64,000 nucleotides of DNA from JAOEGB01 sp041262585 (GTDB lineage: Bacteria > Actinomycetota > Actinomycetes > Streptosporangiales > Streptosporangiaceae). Where the stretch lies: assembly GCF_041262585.1 (NCBI RefSeq), contig NZ_JBGCBZ010000020.1, positions 91,075 through 155,074 on the forward strand, written 5' to 3'. The notes beneath the pieces were generated by a model. The model was not told where the DNA came from, did no database searches, and saw only the letters and a list, made by a program, of their open reading frames with translations. Below are positions 1 to 8,402 of the stretch, in pieces; within the stretch, counting starts at the first letter, position 1; every line of letters begins with the position of its first letter. The position numbers were made by a program, and so were the translations under genes.

Positions 1-555
1 GATCCGCGAGCCGTCGAGGTGGACGAACATGCCGAGCTCGTGGGCGTGGTCGCAGATCGCCTTGATCTCGGCGGGTGTGTAGAGCGTGCCGAGCTCGGTC
101 GCGTTGGAGATGGAGACGACCCGCGGCTGGGCCCGGTGCACGTCGCCGAAGCCCCACGCCTGCCGGTCGATCAGGTCGGGCGTGAGCTTGCCGTCCGTGG
201 TCGGCACCGGCAGGAGCTTCAGGCCCCCGGTCATCTCGGGGGCGCCGCCCTCGTCGGTGTTGATGTGGGCGGTCTCCGGGCAGACCACCGCCTCCCACGG
301 CGCGCACATCGAGCGCAGCGAGATCACGTTGGCTGCCGTGCCGTTGAAGACGGGCCACACCTCGGCGTGGTCGCCGAAGTGCCGCCGGAAGACGCCCCGC
401 ACGGCCTCGGTGTAGACGTCGTCGCCGTACGCGACCTGGTGCCCGCCGTTGGCCAGGGCTATCGCCTCCAGGACCTCGGGGTGGACCCCCGCGTAGTTGT
501 CGCTGGCGAACGTCTTGGTCGCGGGATCATGCCGCCGCACGGCATCCGTAGTCAC
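1..555 (-). CDS. Low-specificity L-threonine aldolase / beta-eliminating lyase family, 3' end cut by window edge
   Basis: PLP-dependent fold-type I enzyme that would cleave L-threonine or allo-threonine to glycine and acetaldehyde in the cytoplasm. The 185 visible codons start at a GTG (553-555) preceded by GGAGA. The protein opens with the family hallmark of an F-x-SDN-like segment (TFASDNYAGVHPEV). It then shows a Y-G-D-D stretch near residue 44, a V-F-N-G-T-A-AN motif where the cofactor phosphate is held, and an HLDGSR motif at the truncated end, just before the expected catalytic lysine region. It lies 31 bp behind the SDR gene and is the third gene of a leftward operon. The C-terminal half is outside the window, so the Schiff-base lysine cannot be checked. 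Confidence 0.88.
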   Translation of the reverse strand, partial: MTTDAVRRHDPATKTFASDNYAGVHPEVLEAIALANGGHQVAYGDDVYTEAVRGVFRRHFGDHAEVWPVFNGTAANVISLRSMCAPWEAVVCPETAHINTDEGGAPEMTGGLKLLPVPTTDGKLTPDLIDRQAWGFGDVHRAQPRVVSISNATELGTLYTPAEIKAICDHAHELGMFVHLDGSRI

Positions 556-586
556 GAAAAGTCTCCATCTGTCCGTTAGGAAGGCG

Positions 587-1240
587 TCAGGCCGTGAGGT
601 CGATCCGCCGCCCGTTGACGGCGGCCGCGTCCTGGTCCCACAGCCCCGCGACCGCCCCCGCGAGGTCGTTCACGTCGGTGAAGCCCGTGTACGCCTTGTC
701 CGGGTCGGCCGCCCGCATCCCATCGTGCACCAGAGCGGTGACCACCAGGATCACGGCCGCGGACGCCGTGCCGTTCAGGGCGTCGGCGAGCGACAGCGTC
801 CACGCCTCCGCGGCCGCCTTGGCCGCGGCGTAGGCCGCGTTGCCCTTCGTGGGGCGCTGGGCCGCCTTCGCCGACACGATCACAAAGCGGCCGTCGTCGC
901 TCGCCCGCAGCAGCGGTTCAAACGCGAGCGTCACGTTCTGCAGGGTCCGGATCAGCAGGCTGTGCAGGAGGTCCCAGTCGGCGAGCGAGGTCTCCGCGAA
1001 GGTCTTGGACCCGCGCCAGCCGCCGACCAGGTGGACGATCCCGTCCACCTTGCCGTGCTCGGCCTCGATGCGCTTGGTCAGGTCCCGTACGGCCGCCGGG
1101 TCGAGGAGATCGACCGCCTGGGCGCCGTCCGCGCCGGTCCTGTTCACCGCGATGACGGTGTCGCCCAGCTCGGTGAACCGCCGGACGACGGCCTCCCCGG
1201 ACGGGCTGCCCGACCCCGCGACCAGAATCACCCTGCTCAT
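587..1240 (-). CDS. Short-chain dehydrogenase/reductase (SDR), substrate unknown
   Basis: NAD(P)-dependent oxidoreductase of 217 residues. The N-terminal Rossmann loop is a variant glycine motif (AGSGSPSG, residues 8-15) rather than the classical TGxxxGxG. A V-N-R after strand 2 suggests NADP preference. The catalytic region has VIVSAK followed by YAAAK, the Tyr-x-x-x-Lys pair. The length is short for a classical SDR (about 250). The gene starts 13 bp after the DUF6421-like gene and is followed 31 bp later by the threonine aldolase, so the three are probably co-transcribed. The substrate cannot be told from sequence. Confidence 0.85.
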   Translation of the reverse strand: MSRVILVAGSGSPSGEAVVRRFTELGDTVIAVNRTGADGAQAVDLLDPAAVRDLTKRIEAEHGKVDGIVHLVGGWRGSKTFAETSLADWDLLHSLLIRTLQNVTLAFEPLLRASDDGRFVIVSAKAAQRPTKGNAAYAAAKAAAEAWTLSLADALNGTASAAVILVVTALVHDGMRAADPDKAYTGFTDVNDLAGAVAGLWDQDAAAVNGRRIDLTA

Positions 1241-1253
1241 CGCTCCCCCAATC

Positions 1254-3362
1254 TCACGCCCGGATGCCCTTCGTGGACTCCACCACGTCGGCGAGCTTAC
1301 GGCGCAGCGCCTCGTAGAACATGCTCAGGGGAAACTCGTCCGGCAGCACCGCGTCCACCTTGGCCTTCTGCTCCGGCGGCAGCGCCTGGACGCCCCGGCT
1401 CCACACCGATTCCGGGTGCGGCTCGACGTAGGCCGCGACGAGCTGGTGAGCGGCCAGCCAGTGGGCGAGCTTCGACCGGTCGATGCCGTCGCGGTAGAGC
1501 TTCTCGACCTGGGCCCGCAGGTCGGCGACGCCGTCCGCCACCCGGGCCCAGTCGATCGAGAGCCGGTTGTCGGTCCAGCGGACGATGCCCTGGCGGTGCA
1601 GGTAGGCGAACAGGAGCTGGCCGCCGAGCCCGTCGTAGTTGCGCACCCGGGCGCCGGTGATCGGGAAGCGGAACAGCCGGTCGAACAGGATGGCGTACTG
1701 CACGTACCGCGCGTGCGGCACGCCGTTCGCCTCCAGCTTCACGGCCTCCCCGAAGGCGGTCAGGTCGCAGCGCAGCTCTTCGAGCGTGTAGAGCCAGTAC
1801 GGCATGCGCTGCTTGATCATGAACGGGTCGAACGGCAGGTCGCCGTGGCTGTGCGTCCGGTCGTGGACCAGGTCCCACAGGACGAACGTGTCCTGGGCGA
1901 GGTCCTGCGAGGCCAGCAGCCGGGCGGCGTCCGGCGGGAGCGCCAGCTTGAGGGTCGCCGCGGCGGCCTCGCTGACCGCGCGGAACCTGGCCGCCTCGCG
2001 GTCGCAGAAGATGCCGCCCCAGCTGAACCTCGGCGGCGTCTCCCGGACGGCGACGGTCTCCGGGAAGAGCACGGCTGAGTTCGTGTCGTATCCGGAGGTG
2101 AAGTCCTCGAACGCGATCGGCACGAACATCGGGTTGTCGTAGCCGCCCCGCTCCAGCGCGGCCAGCCACTCCGGCCAGACGACGCGGATCCAGACGGCCT
2201 CGACGTTGCGGTTGGGATTCCCGTTCTGGGTGTACATCGGGAAGATCACGAGGTGCTCCAGCCCGTCGACCCGCTGGGCGTCGGGGTGGAAGGCGTTCAG
2301 CGAGTCGAGGAAGTCGGGCACGCCGAGCCCGTCCGCCGCCCACTTGCGGAAGTCGGCCACGACCGCGTCGAGATACTCCCGGTCGTGCGGGAAGCGGGGC
2401 GCGAGCCGTACGACATGGGTGGTGATCTCGGTGATCAGCGCGGCGGCGCGGTCGTGATCTCCCGTGATCGACCCGTCCTTGGCCTGGAGCGTCCGCAGCT
2501 CCTCGACAGCCGCCTTGAGCCCCGCCCACGCCTCCCCGGCATGATCACGCGAGAGGGGGCCAGGCGGAACGGGAACCTGTGCATGATCACGCGAGGTGGG
2601 GATGCGCGCGGCCCAGGTGACGAGGTTGGTCCAGAGCTGGGCGTGGTCGTAGTCGCCGAGCGAGTCGTCCCCGAAGAGGTCCGAGTCGGCCAGGACGACC
2701 ACCCGGCCACGCCCGTGCCGTACGGCTACCGCCAGCGGGCGGCCGGAGGGGTCGGCGGTCGCGGAGGTCTGGAACAGGACGGTCGCGCCCGGAGGGGTCA
2801 CGAGGGTGCCCGCCCGGTAGAAGCAGGCCTGGCCCACACCGGCCAGCACGTCCTGCCGCACGCCGGGGGCGTCCTCCTCCGCGGGCCCGCGGGCGGCGAG
2901 GACCCAGGTCGCGACCTTGTTGTGGCAGTTGGCCGGGTCCTGGACGGTCGTGTGCTCGATGCCCACGCCGAACCGGCCGAGCAGGTCGGCGAGGTTGCTG
3001 CCGTATTTCTCGTGCTCGCACTCGGCCAGCACCACGAGCCCGCCGCCGCCGGCGACGTAGGCCTCGATGGCGTCCAGTTCGCCCTCGGCGAAGACCGGGC
3101 TGCCCACACCGGTCGTCCGCTCCCAGAGCGCCCCCGACGGGTGGGCGACCACGAACACGTCGTGGGCGTCCAGCAGCGAAGCCGTGACGGGGCCCTCGGT
3201 GTGCGCGGCCACCGTGTGGCCGAGCCTCCGCAGGACGTCGGCGGCCGCCGCGTAGCTGTTGTCGTCGGGGTGCGCGCGGTTGATGGCCTCGGCGACGTCC
3301 CGCCGGATCGTCCAGGCCTCGCTGTGCGCCTCGTCGAACAGGACCGACGGGAATGCCCTCAT
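1254..3362 (-). CDS. Large two-part protein: N-terminal glutamine-amidotransferase-like domain plus DUF6421-like C-terminal part
   Basis: A 702-residue cytoplasmic protein with no signal peptide or membrane helix. Residues 1-265 look like a class I glutamine-amidotransferase/DUF4350-type alpha/beta fold: an FDEAH start, a VFVVAHPSG strand, GGGGLVVLAECEHE and VVVLADSDLFGDD. The rest, from about residue 285, is an alpha-helical part that I associate with the DUF6421 family; this assignment is from memory. The two parts are joined by a linker in which the peptide SRDHA occurs twice, 14 residues apart. The ATG at 3362 follows GGGAGA at good spacing. It is the first gene of a leftward operon with an SDR and a threonine aldolase. 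Function is unknown. Confidence 0.75.
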   Translation of the reverse strand: MRAFPSVLFDEAHSEAWTIRRDVAEAINRAHPDDNSYAAAADVLRRLGHTVAAHTEGPVTASLLDAHDVFVVAHPSGALWERTTGVGSPVFAEGELDAIEAYVAGGGGLVVLAECEHEKYGSNLADLLGRFGVGIEHTTVQDPANCHNKVATWVLAARGPAEEDAPGVRQDVLAGVGQACFYRAGTLVTPPGATVLFQTSATADPSGRPLAVAVRHGRGRVVVLADSDLFGDDSLGDYDHAQLWTNLVTWAARIPTSRDHAQVPVPPGPLSRDHAGEAWAGLKAAVEELRTLQAKDGSITGDHDRAAALITEITTHVVRLAPRFPHDREYLDAVVADFRKWAADGLGVPDFLDSLNAFHPDAQRVDGLEHLVIFPMYTQNGNPNRNVEAVWIRVVWPEWLAALERGGYDNPMFVPIAFEDFTSGYDTNSAVLFPETVAVRETPPRFSWGGIFCDREAARFRAVSEAAAATLKLALPPDAARLLASQDLAQDTFVLWDLVHDRTHSHGDLPFDPFMIKQRMPYWLYTLEELRCDLTAFGEAVKLEANGVPHARYVQYAILFDRLFRFPITGARVRNYDGLGGQLLFAYLHRQGIVRWTDNRLSIDWARVADGVADLRAQVEKLYRDGIDRSKLAHWLAAHQLVAAYVEPHPESVWSRGVQALPPEQKAKVDAVLPDEFPLSMFYEALRRKLADVVESTKGIRA

Positions 3363-3447
3363 GAAAAATCTCCCGTTTTAGGAACCAACTCCCGCAAAAT
3401 ATACACATTCAAGCGTAAAGGGCGAGAAGTCAGTACCTAGCCCGTAC

Positions 3448-3466
3448 GGGTGAGGCGCAATCACCC
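3448..3466. promoter_or_regulatory. Palindromic operator candidate GGGTGA-N7-TCACCC, copy 1
   Basis: Perfect 6-bp arms separated by 7 bp, located 73 bp before the ATG of the truncated membrane protein and 85 bp from the divergent DUF6421-like gene. The same arms with the same 7-bp spacing recur at 3951-3969 before the full-length paralogue, so the site was probably duplicated with the gene. The regulator is not known. The adjacent NarL-type response regulator is the obvious candidate. Confidence 0.6.
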
Positions 3467-3539
3467 CGGCGGCGGACGTGACGGCGCACGGCGCGGACCT
3501 ACCGTTCCCGGCTGTAAGAGCAACAGCCGAGGAGGAACG

Positions 3540-3917
3540 ATGTTCAAGCAGTCAGCCAGGTTCCGGCGCGTCGCCACGGGGGCCCTGCTGATCCTGGCCC
3601 CCCTGTTCCTGTTGATCGCCGTAATCGTGGACCCCGGGACATGGGGTGACGACCGCGAGGCGGTCAGCTTCCGAGCCAGCCCCGCGCTGGCCCAGGTGGA
3701 GTCGGTGCTCTACCACTGGAGCTGGCTGCTCACCGCGGTCGCCGCGATCGGCCTGCTGCACCCGACGCGGCGCAGGGCCGTCGTCTTCGGCCACATCGCC
3801 GGGATCGTGACCGTCCTGGGCGCCGCCAACATGTCGGCGCTGATGTTCTCCGACCCCGTGGAGTGGTGGTTCGGACCCCGGCCGCCTGACCGCGCGTCCC
3901 TCACCACGCCCGCCTGA
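3540..3917 (+). CDS. Truncated paralogue of the next gene: small multi-helix membrane protein
   Basis: A 125-residue protein (ATG at 3540 after AGGAGG) with three predicted membrane helices. It aligns almost end to end with the first half of the protein at 4022-4750. Shared signatures are DPGTW near residue 30, ALAQ-x-x-S-x-LYHWSWLL, GHI-x-G and EWWFG near residue 113. After EWWFG it diverges into a short tail and stops, where the paralogue continues for another 120 residues and about three helices. It therefore looks like a duplicated copy with a lost 3' half. A small functional protein cannot be excluded because the reading frame, ribosome site and operator are intact. Function is unknown. 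Confidence 0.75.
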   Translation: MFKQSARFRRVATGALLILAPLFLLIAVIVDPGTWGDDREAVSFRASPALAQVESVLYHWSWLLTAVAAIGLLHPTRRRAVVFGHIAGIVTVLGAANMSALMFSDPVEWWFGPRPPDRASLTTPA

Positions 3918-3950
3918 CCCCGCCCCCAGATATCGCGGCGTCGCCCTAGC

Positions 3951-3969
3951 GGGTGACGCCTCATCACCC
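3951..3969. promoter_or_regulatory. Palindromic operator candidate GGGTGA-N7-TCACCC, copy 2
   Basis: Identical arms and spacing to the site at 3448-3466, placed 52 bp before the ATG at 4022. Only the 7-bp spacer differs (cgcctca here, ggcgcaa there). Conservation of the arms against a divergent spacer argues for a protein-binding site. Confidence 0.6.
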
Positions 3970-4021
3970 CCGTGACGGACTCCCCGAGACGGGCGTCCGC
4001 CACCCCCCGAAAGGACGACCG

Positions 4022-4750
4022 ATGTTGAAGATCACCAATGCCGCCGACTTCCGGCGGACCGCGATCGGCGCCACGCTGATCGTCTCGCCGCTCCTCCAGC
4101 TCACCGCCACCCTGGTCGACCCCGGCACATGGAGCGACGACGACCGTGAGGTGGCGACCTTCGCCATCAACCCGGCGCTGGCGCAACTCCAGTCCGCCCT
4201 CTACCACTGGAGCTGGCTGCTCCTGCCGCTCGCGGCCCTCGGCCTGCTGCACCTGACGCGCACCCGCGGGACGGTGCTGGGCCACATCGGCGGCGTGTTC
4301 ACCGCCCTCGGCTTCGTCAACCTGTCGGCGCTGCTGATGGGCGACGCGGTCGAATGGTGGTTCGGCCAGCGCTACCCGGCCGACCAGGCCGAGAAGCTGT
4401 TCAACCAGGTGTACGACCTGCCCGGCGTGGTCTTCGCGTTCCAGATGCCGTGGGTCTTCCTCGGCCCGATCGGACTGATCCTGCTGATGATCGCGCTGAC
4501 CCGGGCCGGCTTCGTCCGCTGGTGGATCCCCGCCGCCGGCGCGCTGGTCTGGATCTCGCCGTACGTCATGGACTACGGCCCGCTCAGCTTCTTCTGGAGC
4601 GGCGGCAATGTCCTGGTCCTGGGCTACGTCGGCGTGAAGCTGCTGCGCATGAGCAACACCGAGTGGGCGTCCTACTACCCGAGCCCCATCTCTCCCGGCG
4701 CCGTGCCCGGCGTCACCACACCCGACTCGTACGCGAACACGACCGCCTGA
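4022..4750 (+). CDS. Six-helix integral membrane protein of unknown function
   Basis: A 242-residue hydrophobic protein starting at ATG 4022. About six membrane helices are visible (roughly residues 13-32, 63-83, 90-110, 135-155, 162-182 and 188-208). Conserved features shared with its truncated upstream twin are DPGTW, LYHWSWLL and EWWFGQRYP. Its last 76 bp overlap, tail to tail, the 3' end of the response regulator gene on the other strand. Being next to a two-component system and preceded by a palindrome, it may be the target of that system. I recognise no transport or enzyme motif. Confidence 0.8.
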   Translation: MLKITNAADFRRTAIGATLIVSPLLQLTATLVDPGTWSDDDREVATFAINPALAQLQSALYHWSWLLLPLAALGLLHLTRTRGTVLGHIGGVFTALGFVNLSALLMGDAVEWWFGQRYPADQAEKLFNQVYDLPGVVFAFQMPWVFLGPIGLILLMIALTRAGFVRWWIPAAGALVWISPYVMDYGPLSFFWSGGNVLVLGYVGVKLLRMSNTEWASYYPSPISPGAVPGVTTPDSYANTTA

Positions 4751-5355
4751 GCCCGGTCGCGCAGGTTCAGCTTCATGAGGACGCGTGCGACATGGGTCTT
4801 GACCGTGGCCTCCCCGACGAACAGGTCCTTGGCGATCTCGGCGTTGGTGAGGCCGCGGGCGAGCATCCGCAGCACTTCGAGCTCGCGCGGCGTGAGGTCG
4901 GACAGCTGCGGCGGCCGGACCGGCTCATGCCGGCCGGCGAAGGAGGCGATCACCCGGGTCGTGACGGCGGGGTCGAGCAGGCCGTCCCCGGCCGCCACCA
5001 CCCTGATGGCCTCCACGAGCTGCTCGGGCGGGGACACCTTCAGCAGGAACCCGCTCGTCCCGGCCCGCAGCGCGGCGTACAGGTTCTCGTCGGTGTCGAA
5101 GGTGGTGAGCATGATGATCTTGGGAGGCCGTGGGGTGTCGAGGAGTTGCCGGGCGGCGGTGAGGCCGTCCATCCTCGGCATGGAGATGTCCATGAGGACG
5201 ACGTCCGGCTGGACGCGCCTGGCCACGGCGACCGCCTCGACGCCGTCGGCGGCCTCTCCCACGATCTCCATGCCGGGCTCGCTCTCGACGACCATGCGCA
5301 GCCCCGCGCGGATCATCGCCTGGTCGTCGGCCAGGACGATGCGGATGGACGTCAC
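4675..5355 (-). CDS. NarL/LuxR-family DNA-binding response regulator
   Basis: A 226-residue two-component response regulator. The receiver domain (1-120) has the acidic pair D10-D11, phospho-acceptor D56 in LMDISMP, a TT-F switch threonine and the conserved lysine in FLLK. The C-terminal LuxR helix-turn-helix (about 150-210) contains LTPRELEVL, GLTNAEIA and EATVKTHV. It starts at a GTG 28 bp downstream of the histidine kinase gene and is surely its partner. The 3' end overlaps the convergent membrane protein gene by 76 bp. It probably binds the repeated palindrome GGGTGA-N7-TCACCC nearby, which is inference. Confidence 0.95.
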   Translation of the reverse strand: MTSIRIVLADDQAMIRAGLRMVVESEPGMEIVGEAADGVEAVAVARRVQPDVVLMDISMPRMDGLTAARQLLDTPRPPKIIMLTTFDTDENLYAALRAGTSGFLLKVSPPEQLVEAIRVVAAGDGLLDPAVTTRVIASFAGRHEPVRPPQLSDLTPRELEVLRMLARGLTNAEIAKDLFVGEATVKTHVARVLMKLNLRDRAQAVVFAYESGVVTPGTAPGEMGLG

Positions 5356-5383
5356 CAGGTCTCTCCCGGCGTCACAGCGGTGA

Positions 5384-6550
5384 TCAATTCGTCGCCTCGC
5401 TCATCGGAACTCCCTGCGAGATCGGCAGCCTAGCGTTAACGCGGAAGCCGCCCTCGGGCAGTGGCCCGGCCTCGAGCGAGCCTCCGAACAGCTCCGCCCT
5501 CTCCCGCATGCCGATCAGCCCGTTGCCTGTGGACAGCGCCGGCCCGCCGCCCCCGCCGTCGTCGACGACCTCCAGCTCCAGCGAGTCGCGGTGGTAGGCG
5601 ACGCGGATCCACACGTCGGCCTCCCCGGCGTACTTCACCGCGTTGGTGAGCGCCTCCTGGACGATCCGGTAGGCCGACAGGTCGAGGCCAGGCGGGAGCC
5701 GTACGGCGTCGCCCTCGACGGCCAGGCTGACGCGCAGGCCGGAGGAGCCCACGGTGGAGATCAGGTTGCCGACCATGTCGAGGCCCGGCTGGGGCAGCGC
5801 CTCGTCCTGCGGCATCCGCAGCGCGCCCAGCATGATCCGGAGCTCCTCGACGGCCTCCCGGCCCGTCTGCTCGATGCCCTTGAGCACCAGGTTGTCGCCC
5901 CCGAGAGTACGGCGGAGCGCCCCGGCCTGCATGACCATCATGCTGACGCTGTGGGCGACCACGTCGTGCAGCTCCCGGGCGATCCGGTTGCGCTCGGCGG
6001 CGACGGCCTCGGCGGCCCGCCGCTCCCGCTCCATCTCCATGCGGGCGGCGCGCTCGGCCATCCGGTGGACCCGCAGGAGGTAGCCGCGCAGGGCCAGCCC
6101 GGTCAGATAGGCCGAGCCGAAGAGCACGGTGAGGAAGATGACCTCCTCCAACGGCAGGAAGCGGTGGTCGACGGCCCCCGAGTCGAAGACGAGGATCCCG
6201 GTGAGCGCCCAGGTCCCGCCGCGCTTGAGCGGCAGGTGCGCGCCGACCGTGTGGAAGACGATGAGCAGGGCGGCGAGCTGCCAGACCGGGCAGCTCTCGT
6301 TGCCCTGCCGGTGCCAGGCGTACTGGGCGAGGATCATCAGGATGAAGACGGCCACCGGAGCCCGGCGGCGATACCACAGCAGGACGCCGGTCACCAGCGC
6401 CTGCGCGATCCACCAGAACTCCGGGTTCTCGCTCGCGCCGTAGGCCGTGGCGACCGTCAGCGCCTCAAGCGTGCCGAGGGCGATGACCGCCAGCCCGATC
6501 AGGAGATCGACCTTGGGGAGCGAGCGAAGATGCCGGATGAAAGGGCGCAT
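5384..6550 (-). CDS. Sensor histidine kinase (HisKA_3 type)
   Basis: A 388-residue membrane histidine kinase. About four to five helices occupy residues 14-160 (for example 14-34, 48-60, 66-78, 90-106 and 134-158) with no extended extracellular sensor, so it probably senses the membrane or a membrane partner. The dimerization/phosphotransfer helix carries H195 in RIARELHDVVAHS. An HATPase domain follows, with an N-box (EALTNAVKYA), a DDGGGG G1 box and GNGLIGMRER. It is transcribed ahead of its response regulator with a 28-bp gap. The membrane proteins at 3540-4750 are likely functional partners or targets. Confidence 0.94.
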   Translation of the reverse strand: MRPFIRHLRSLPKVDLLIGLAVIALGTLEALTVATAYGASENPEFWWIAQALVTGVLLWYRRRAPVAVFILMILAQYAWHRQGNESCPVWQLAALLIVFHTVGAHLPLKRGGTWALTGILVFDSGAVDHRFLPLEEVIFLTVLFGSAYLTGLALRGYLLRVHRMAERAARMEMERERRAAEAVAAERNRIARELHDVVAHSVSMMVMQAGALRRTLGGDNLVLKGIEQTGREAVEELRIMLGALRMPQDEALPQPGLDMVGNLISTVGSSGLRVSLAVEGDAVRLPPGLDLSAYRIVQEALTNAVKYAGEADVWIRVAYHRDSLELEVVDDGGGGGPALSTGNGLIGMRERAELFGGSLEAGPLPEGGFRVNARLPISQGVPMSEATN

Positions 6551-6745
6551 GCCGGGCAGATTAATGTGTTCCCGGCGTCATTCCCATCGCCTAATGGAAC
6601 GTCCCAATTCGGTTGCAAGTCGTCTGCAAGTGCCCGCATGATCGATCGGCGGTATCAAGTGGGTGTCGGTCCCGGCACAATGCCTTGTACGGCCTAGCCG
6701 GCACTGCGACCCTTGGACTGTTCCCATCAGGCATAGGAGACGGCG

Positions 6746-8377
6746 ATGCCCCGCCTGCACTCCCTTTCAGCGGGGCTGGCTGCACTGGGCGTGCTGATCA
6801 CGCCCCTGCTCCACCCCCACCCGAGCGGGTCCACCGACCGCGTCACGCCCGGCGCCGTCCGCGTGGAGTCGGCCTCCCACGTCTCCATCACGCTGCTGGA
6901 CGACCGGAGCGTCATCCAGCAGGCGGTGCGCGAGTACGACACCGATCTGGCCGAGGGCAGCGGGTTCACCGTCACCCCGGACGGCGTGGTGGTCACGGCC
7001 ACCGGAGTCGTCCAGGCCAGCCGGGACCCCCGCGTCTACGCCGCCAACCGGGTCTTCGCCGAATATTTCAAGGTGAAGATCCCGGCCGACTTCTCGCGCC
7101 ACTCGCTCAAGGACGCGGACCTGGACCGGCGGCTGCAGGCGTGCTACCCCCCGCAGGGGGCGAACTCCACGTGCATCGCCACGGTGACCACGAAGGTCAC
7201 CGTCTTCCCCTACCTCGACCCGCCGCTACCTGAGGGGCTGCCCGCGCAGATCCTCACGACCGGGGCGTCTCCCGCGGCGCCCGCCGTGCTGAAGCTGACC
7301 AAGGGCGGTGAGAAGGAGACCCTGCCGACCGTGCCGCTCGGCACCACGATCGGCAGCGCGGTCGCCTCCCTCGACGTGATGACGCTCACCGGCAGGCCCT
7401 CGGCCAAGCTGCCGCCCAAGCTCGACACGGCGCACCTCGACCCACCGGGCAGCCGGACGTTCAAGGCCGACGAGCACGACAAGCTGGCCGCCCTGCTCAA
7501 GCAGGGGGCGGCCGGCGCGGCGCTCATCGACGACGGGAGGAGCGAGGTCGTCGGGCTGCTCGCCGGAGGCGGCGACCTCCCGCAGACGATCACCCCCGCC
7601 GACGAGATCCGCACGGCGCTGGTCGCCGCGGGCGTCACCCCGCGCCGCGGGCCGGTCGACGTGGTCTACGAGAACGCGCTCGCGTCCTACCACAACAAGC
7701 TCTACGGCAGCGCGATCCCGGTGCTGCAGCAGGTGCTCAACCTGCGCAGCGACCACGCCGTGGCGCTCGACCACCTCAGGGCGGCCCGGGCCAAGGCGGG
7801 GACGGCCGAGGACGCGGGCCGCGCGGTCAAGGCGGCCGCGCCTCAGCCCAAGAAGGCGGCCGCGGTGTCGCCGCTCGTCTGGGTGACCGGCGGCCTCGTG
7901 GTCCTGGGCCTGCTGGCGGCCGTGGCCGTACCGGTGCTGCTGCGGCGCAGGCGCACAGCGGGCACGGGCGGGGGCACGGGCGGGGGCGCGGGCGACGCGC
8001 CGGCGCAGGAGCCGGTGCCCGTGGCGTCCTGGCCGCCGCACCCCCCAACCCCCGGCGCAAACCCGAGCGCAAACCCCGGCGCGACACAGGTGTTCGAGGC
8101 GCCCCGACCGGAGACGTCGCGGCCACCGGGCACACTCGACACGCCTCGTCCCGGCGAGGTGTCGGACCCGCCGGGGACCTCACGGCCGCCCGTGCACATA
8201 TCGGGGCCCGGCCAATCCGGGTCCAGCCGGCCCGTGCCGGTCCCGCAGCCCCAGCGTCCGGGCGACAGCTCGCCGCCGCGCGGGCCCGCGCAGATGAAGT
8301 TCTGCACGCAGTGCGGCATGCGGCTCGGGCAGGGGCACCGGTTCTGCGGCTTCTGCGGGCACCCGGCGGACTCGTGA
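6746..8377 (+). CDS. Membrane-anchored degenerate trypsin-like protein with C-terminal zinc ribbon
   Basis: A 543-residue protein starting at ATG 6746 after AGGAG. It has an N-terminal signal or anchor (1-22). A trypsin/HtrA-like region follows from residue 71 (GSGFTVTPDGVVVTATGVV). In proteases this segment ends with the catalytic His (TNxHV), but here Gly replaces it. The GNSGGP-type serine loop is replaced by GAAGAAL, so the protease is probably inactive. A TPR-like stretch lies around 300-345, a membrane helix around 378-400, then a Pro-rich linker. The last 27 residues hold a CxxC-CxxC zinc ribbon (FCTQCG, FCGFCG). Only 25 bp separate it from the Ser/Thr kinase gene, so kinase partner or substrate is the natural inference. 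Confidence 0.8.
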   Translation: MPRLHSLSAGLAALGVLITPLLHPHPSGSTDRVTPGAVRVESASHVSITLLDDRSVIQQAVREYDTDLAEGSGFTVTPDGVVVTATGVVQASRDPRVYAANRVFAEYFKVKIPADFSRHSLKDADLDRRLQACYPPQGANSTCIATVTTKVTVFPYLDPPLPEGLPAQILTTGASPAAPAVLKLTKGGEKETLPTVPLGTTIGSAVASLDVMTLTGRPSAKLPPKLDTAHLDPPGSRTFKADEHDKLAALLKQGAAGAALIDDGRSEVVGLLAGGGDLPQTITPADEIRTALVAAGVTPRRGPVDVVYENALASYHNKLYGSAIPVLQQVLNLRSDHAVALDHLRAARAKAGTAEDAGRAVKAAAPQPKKAAAVSPLVWVTGGLVVLGLLAAVAVPVLLRRRRTAGTGGGTGGGAGDAPAQEPVPVASWPPHPPTPGANPSANPGATQVFEAPRPETSRPPGTLDTPRPGEVSDPPGTSRPPVHISGPGQSGSSRPVPVPQPQRPGDSSPPRGPAQMKFCTQCGMRLGQGHRFCGFCGHPADS

Positions 8378-8402
8378 ACCGGCTCACACGCGAGGAGGCG
8401 AC

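Noticed and set aside
19..579. Long open frames on the strand opposite to or in other frames of real genes, such as 19-579 plus
   Set aside because: GC-rich shadows. The true gene on the minus strand shows conserved motifs; these do not.
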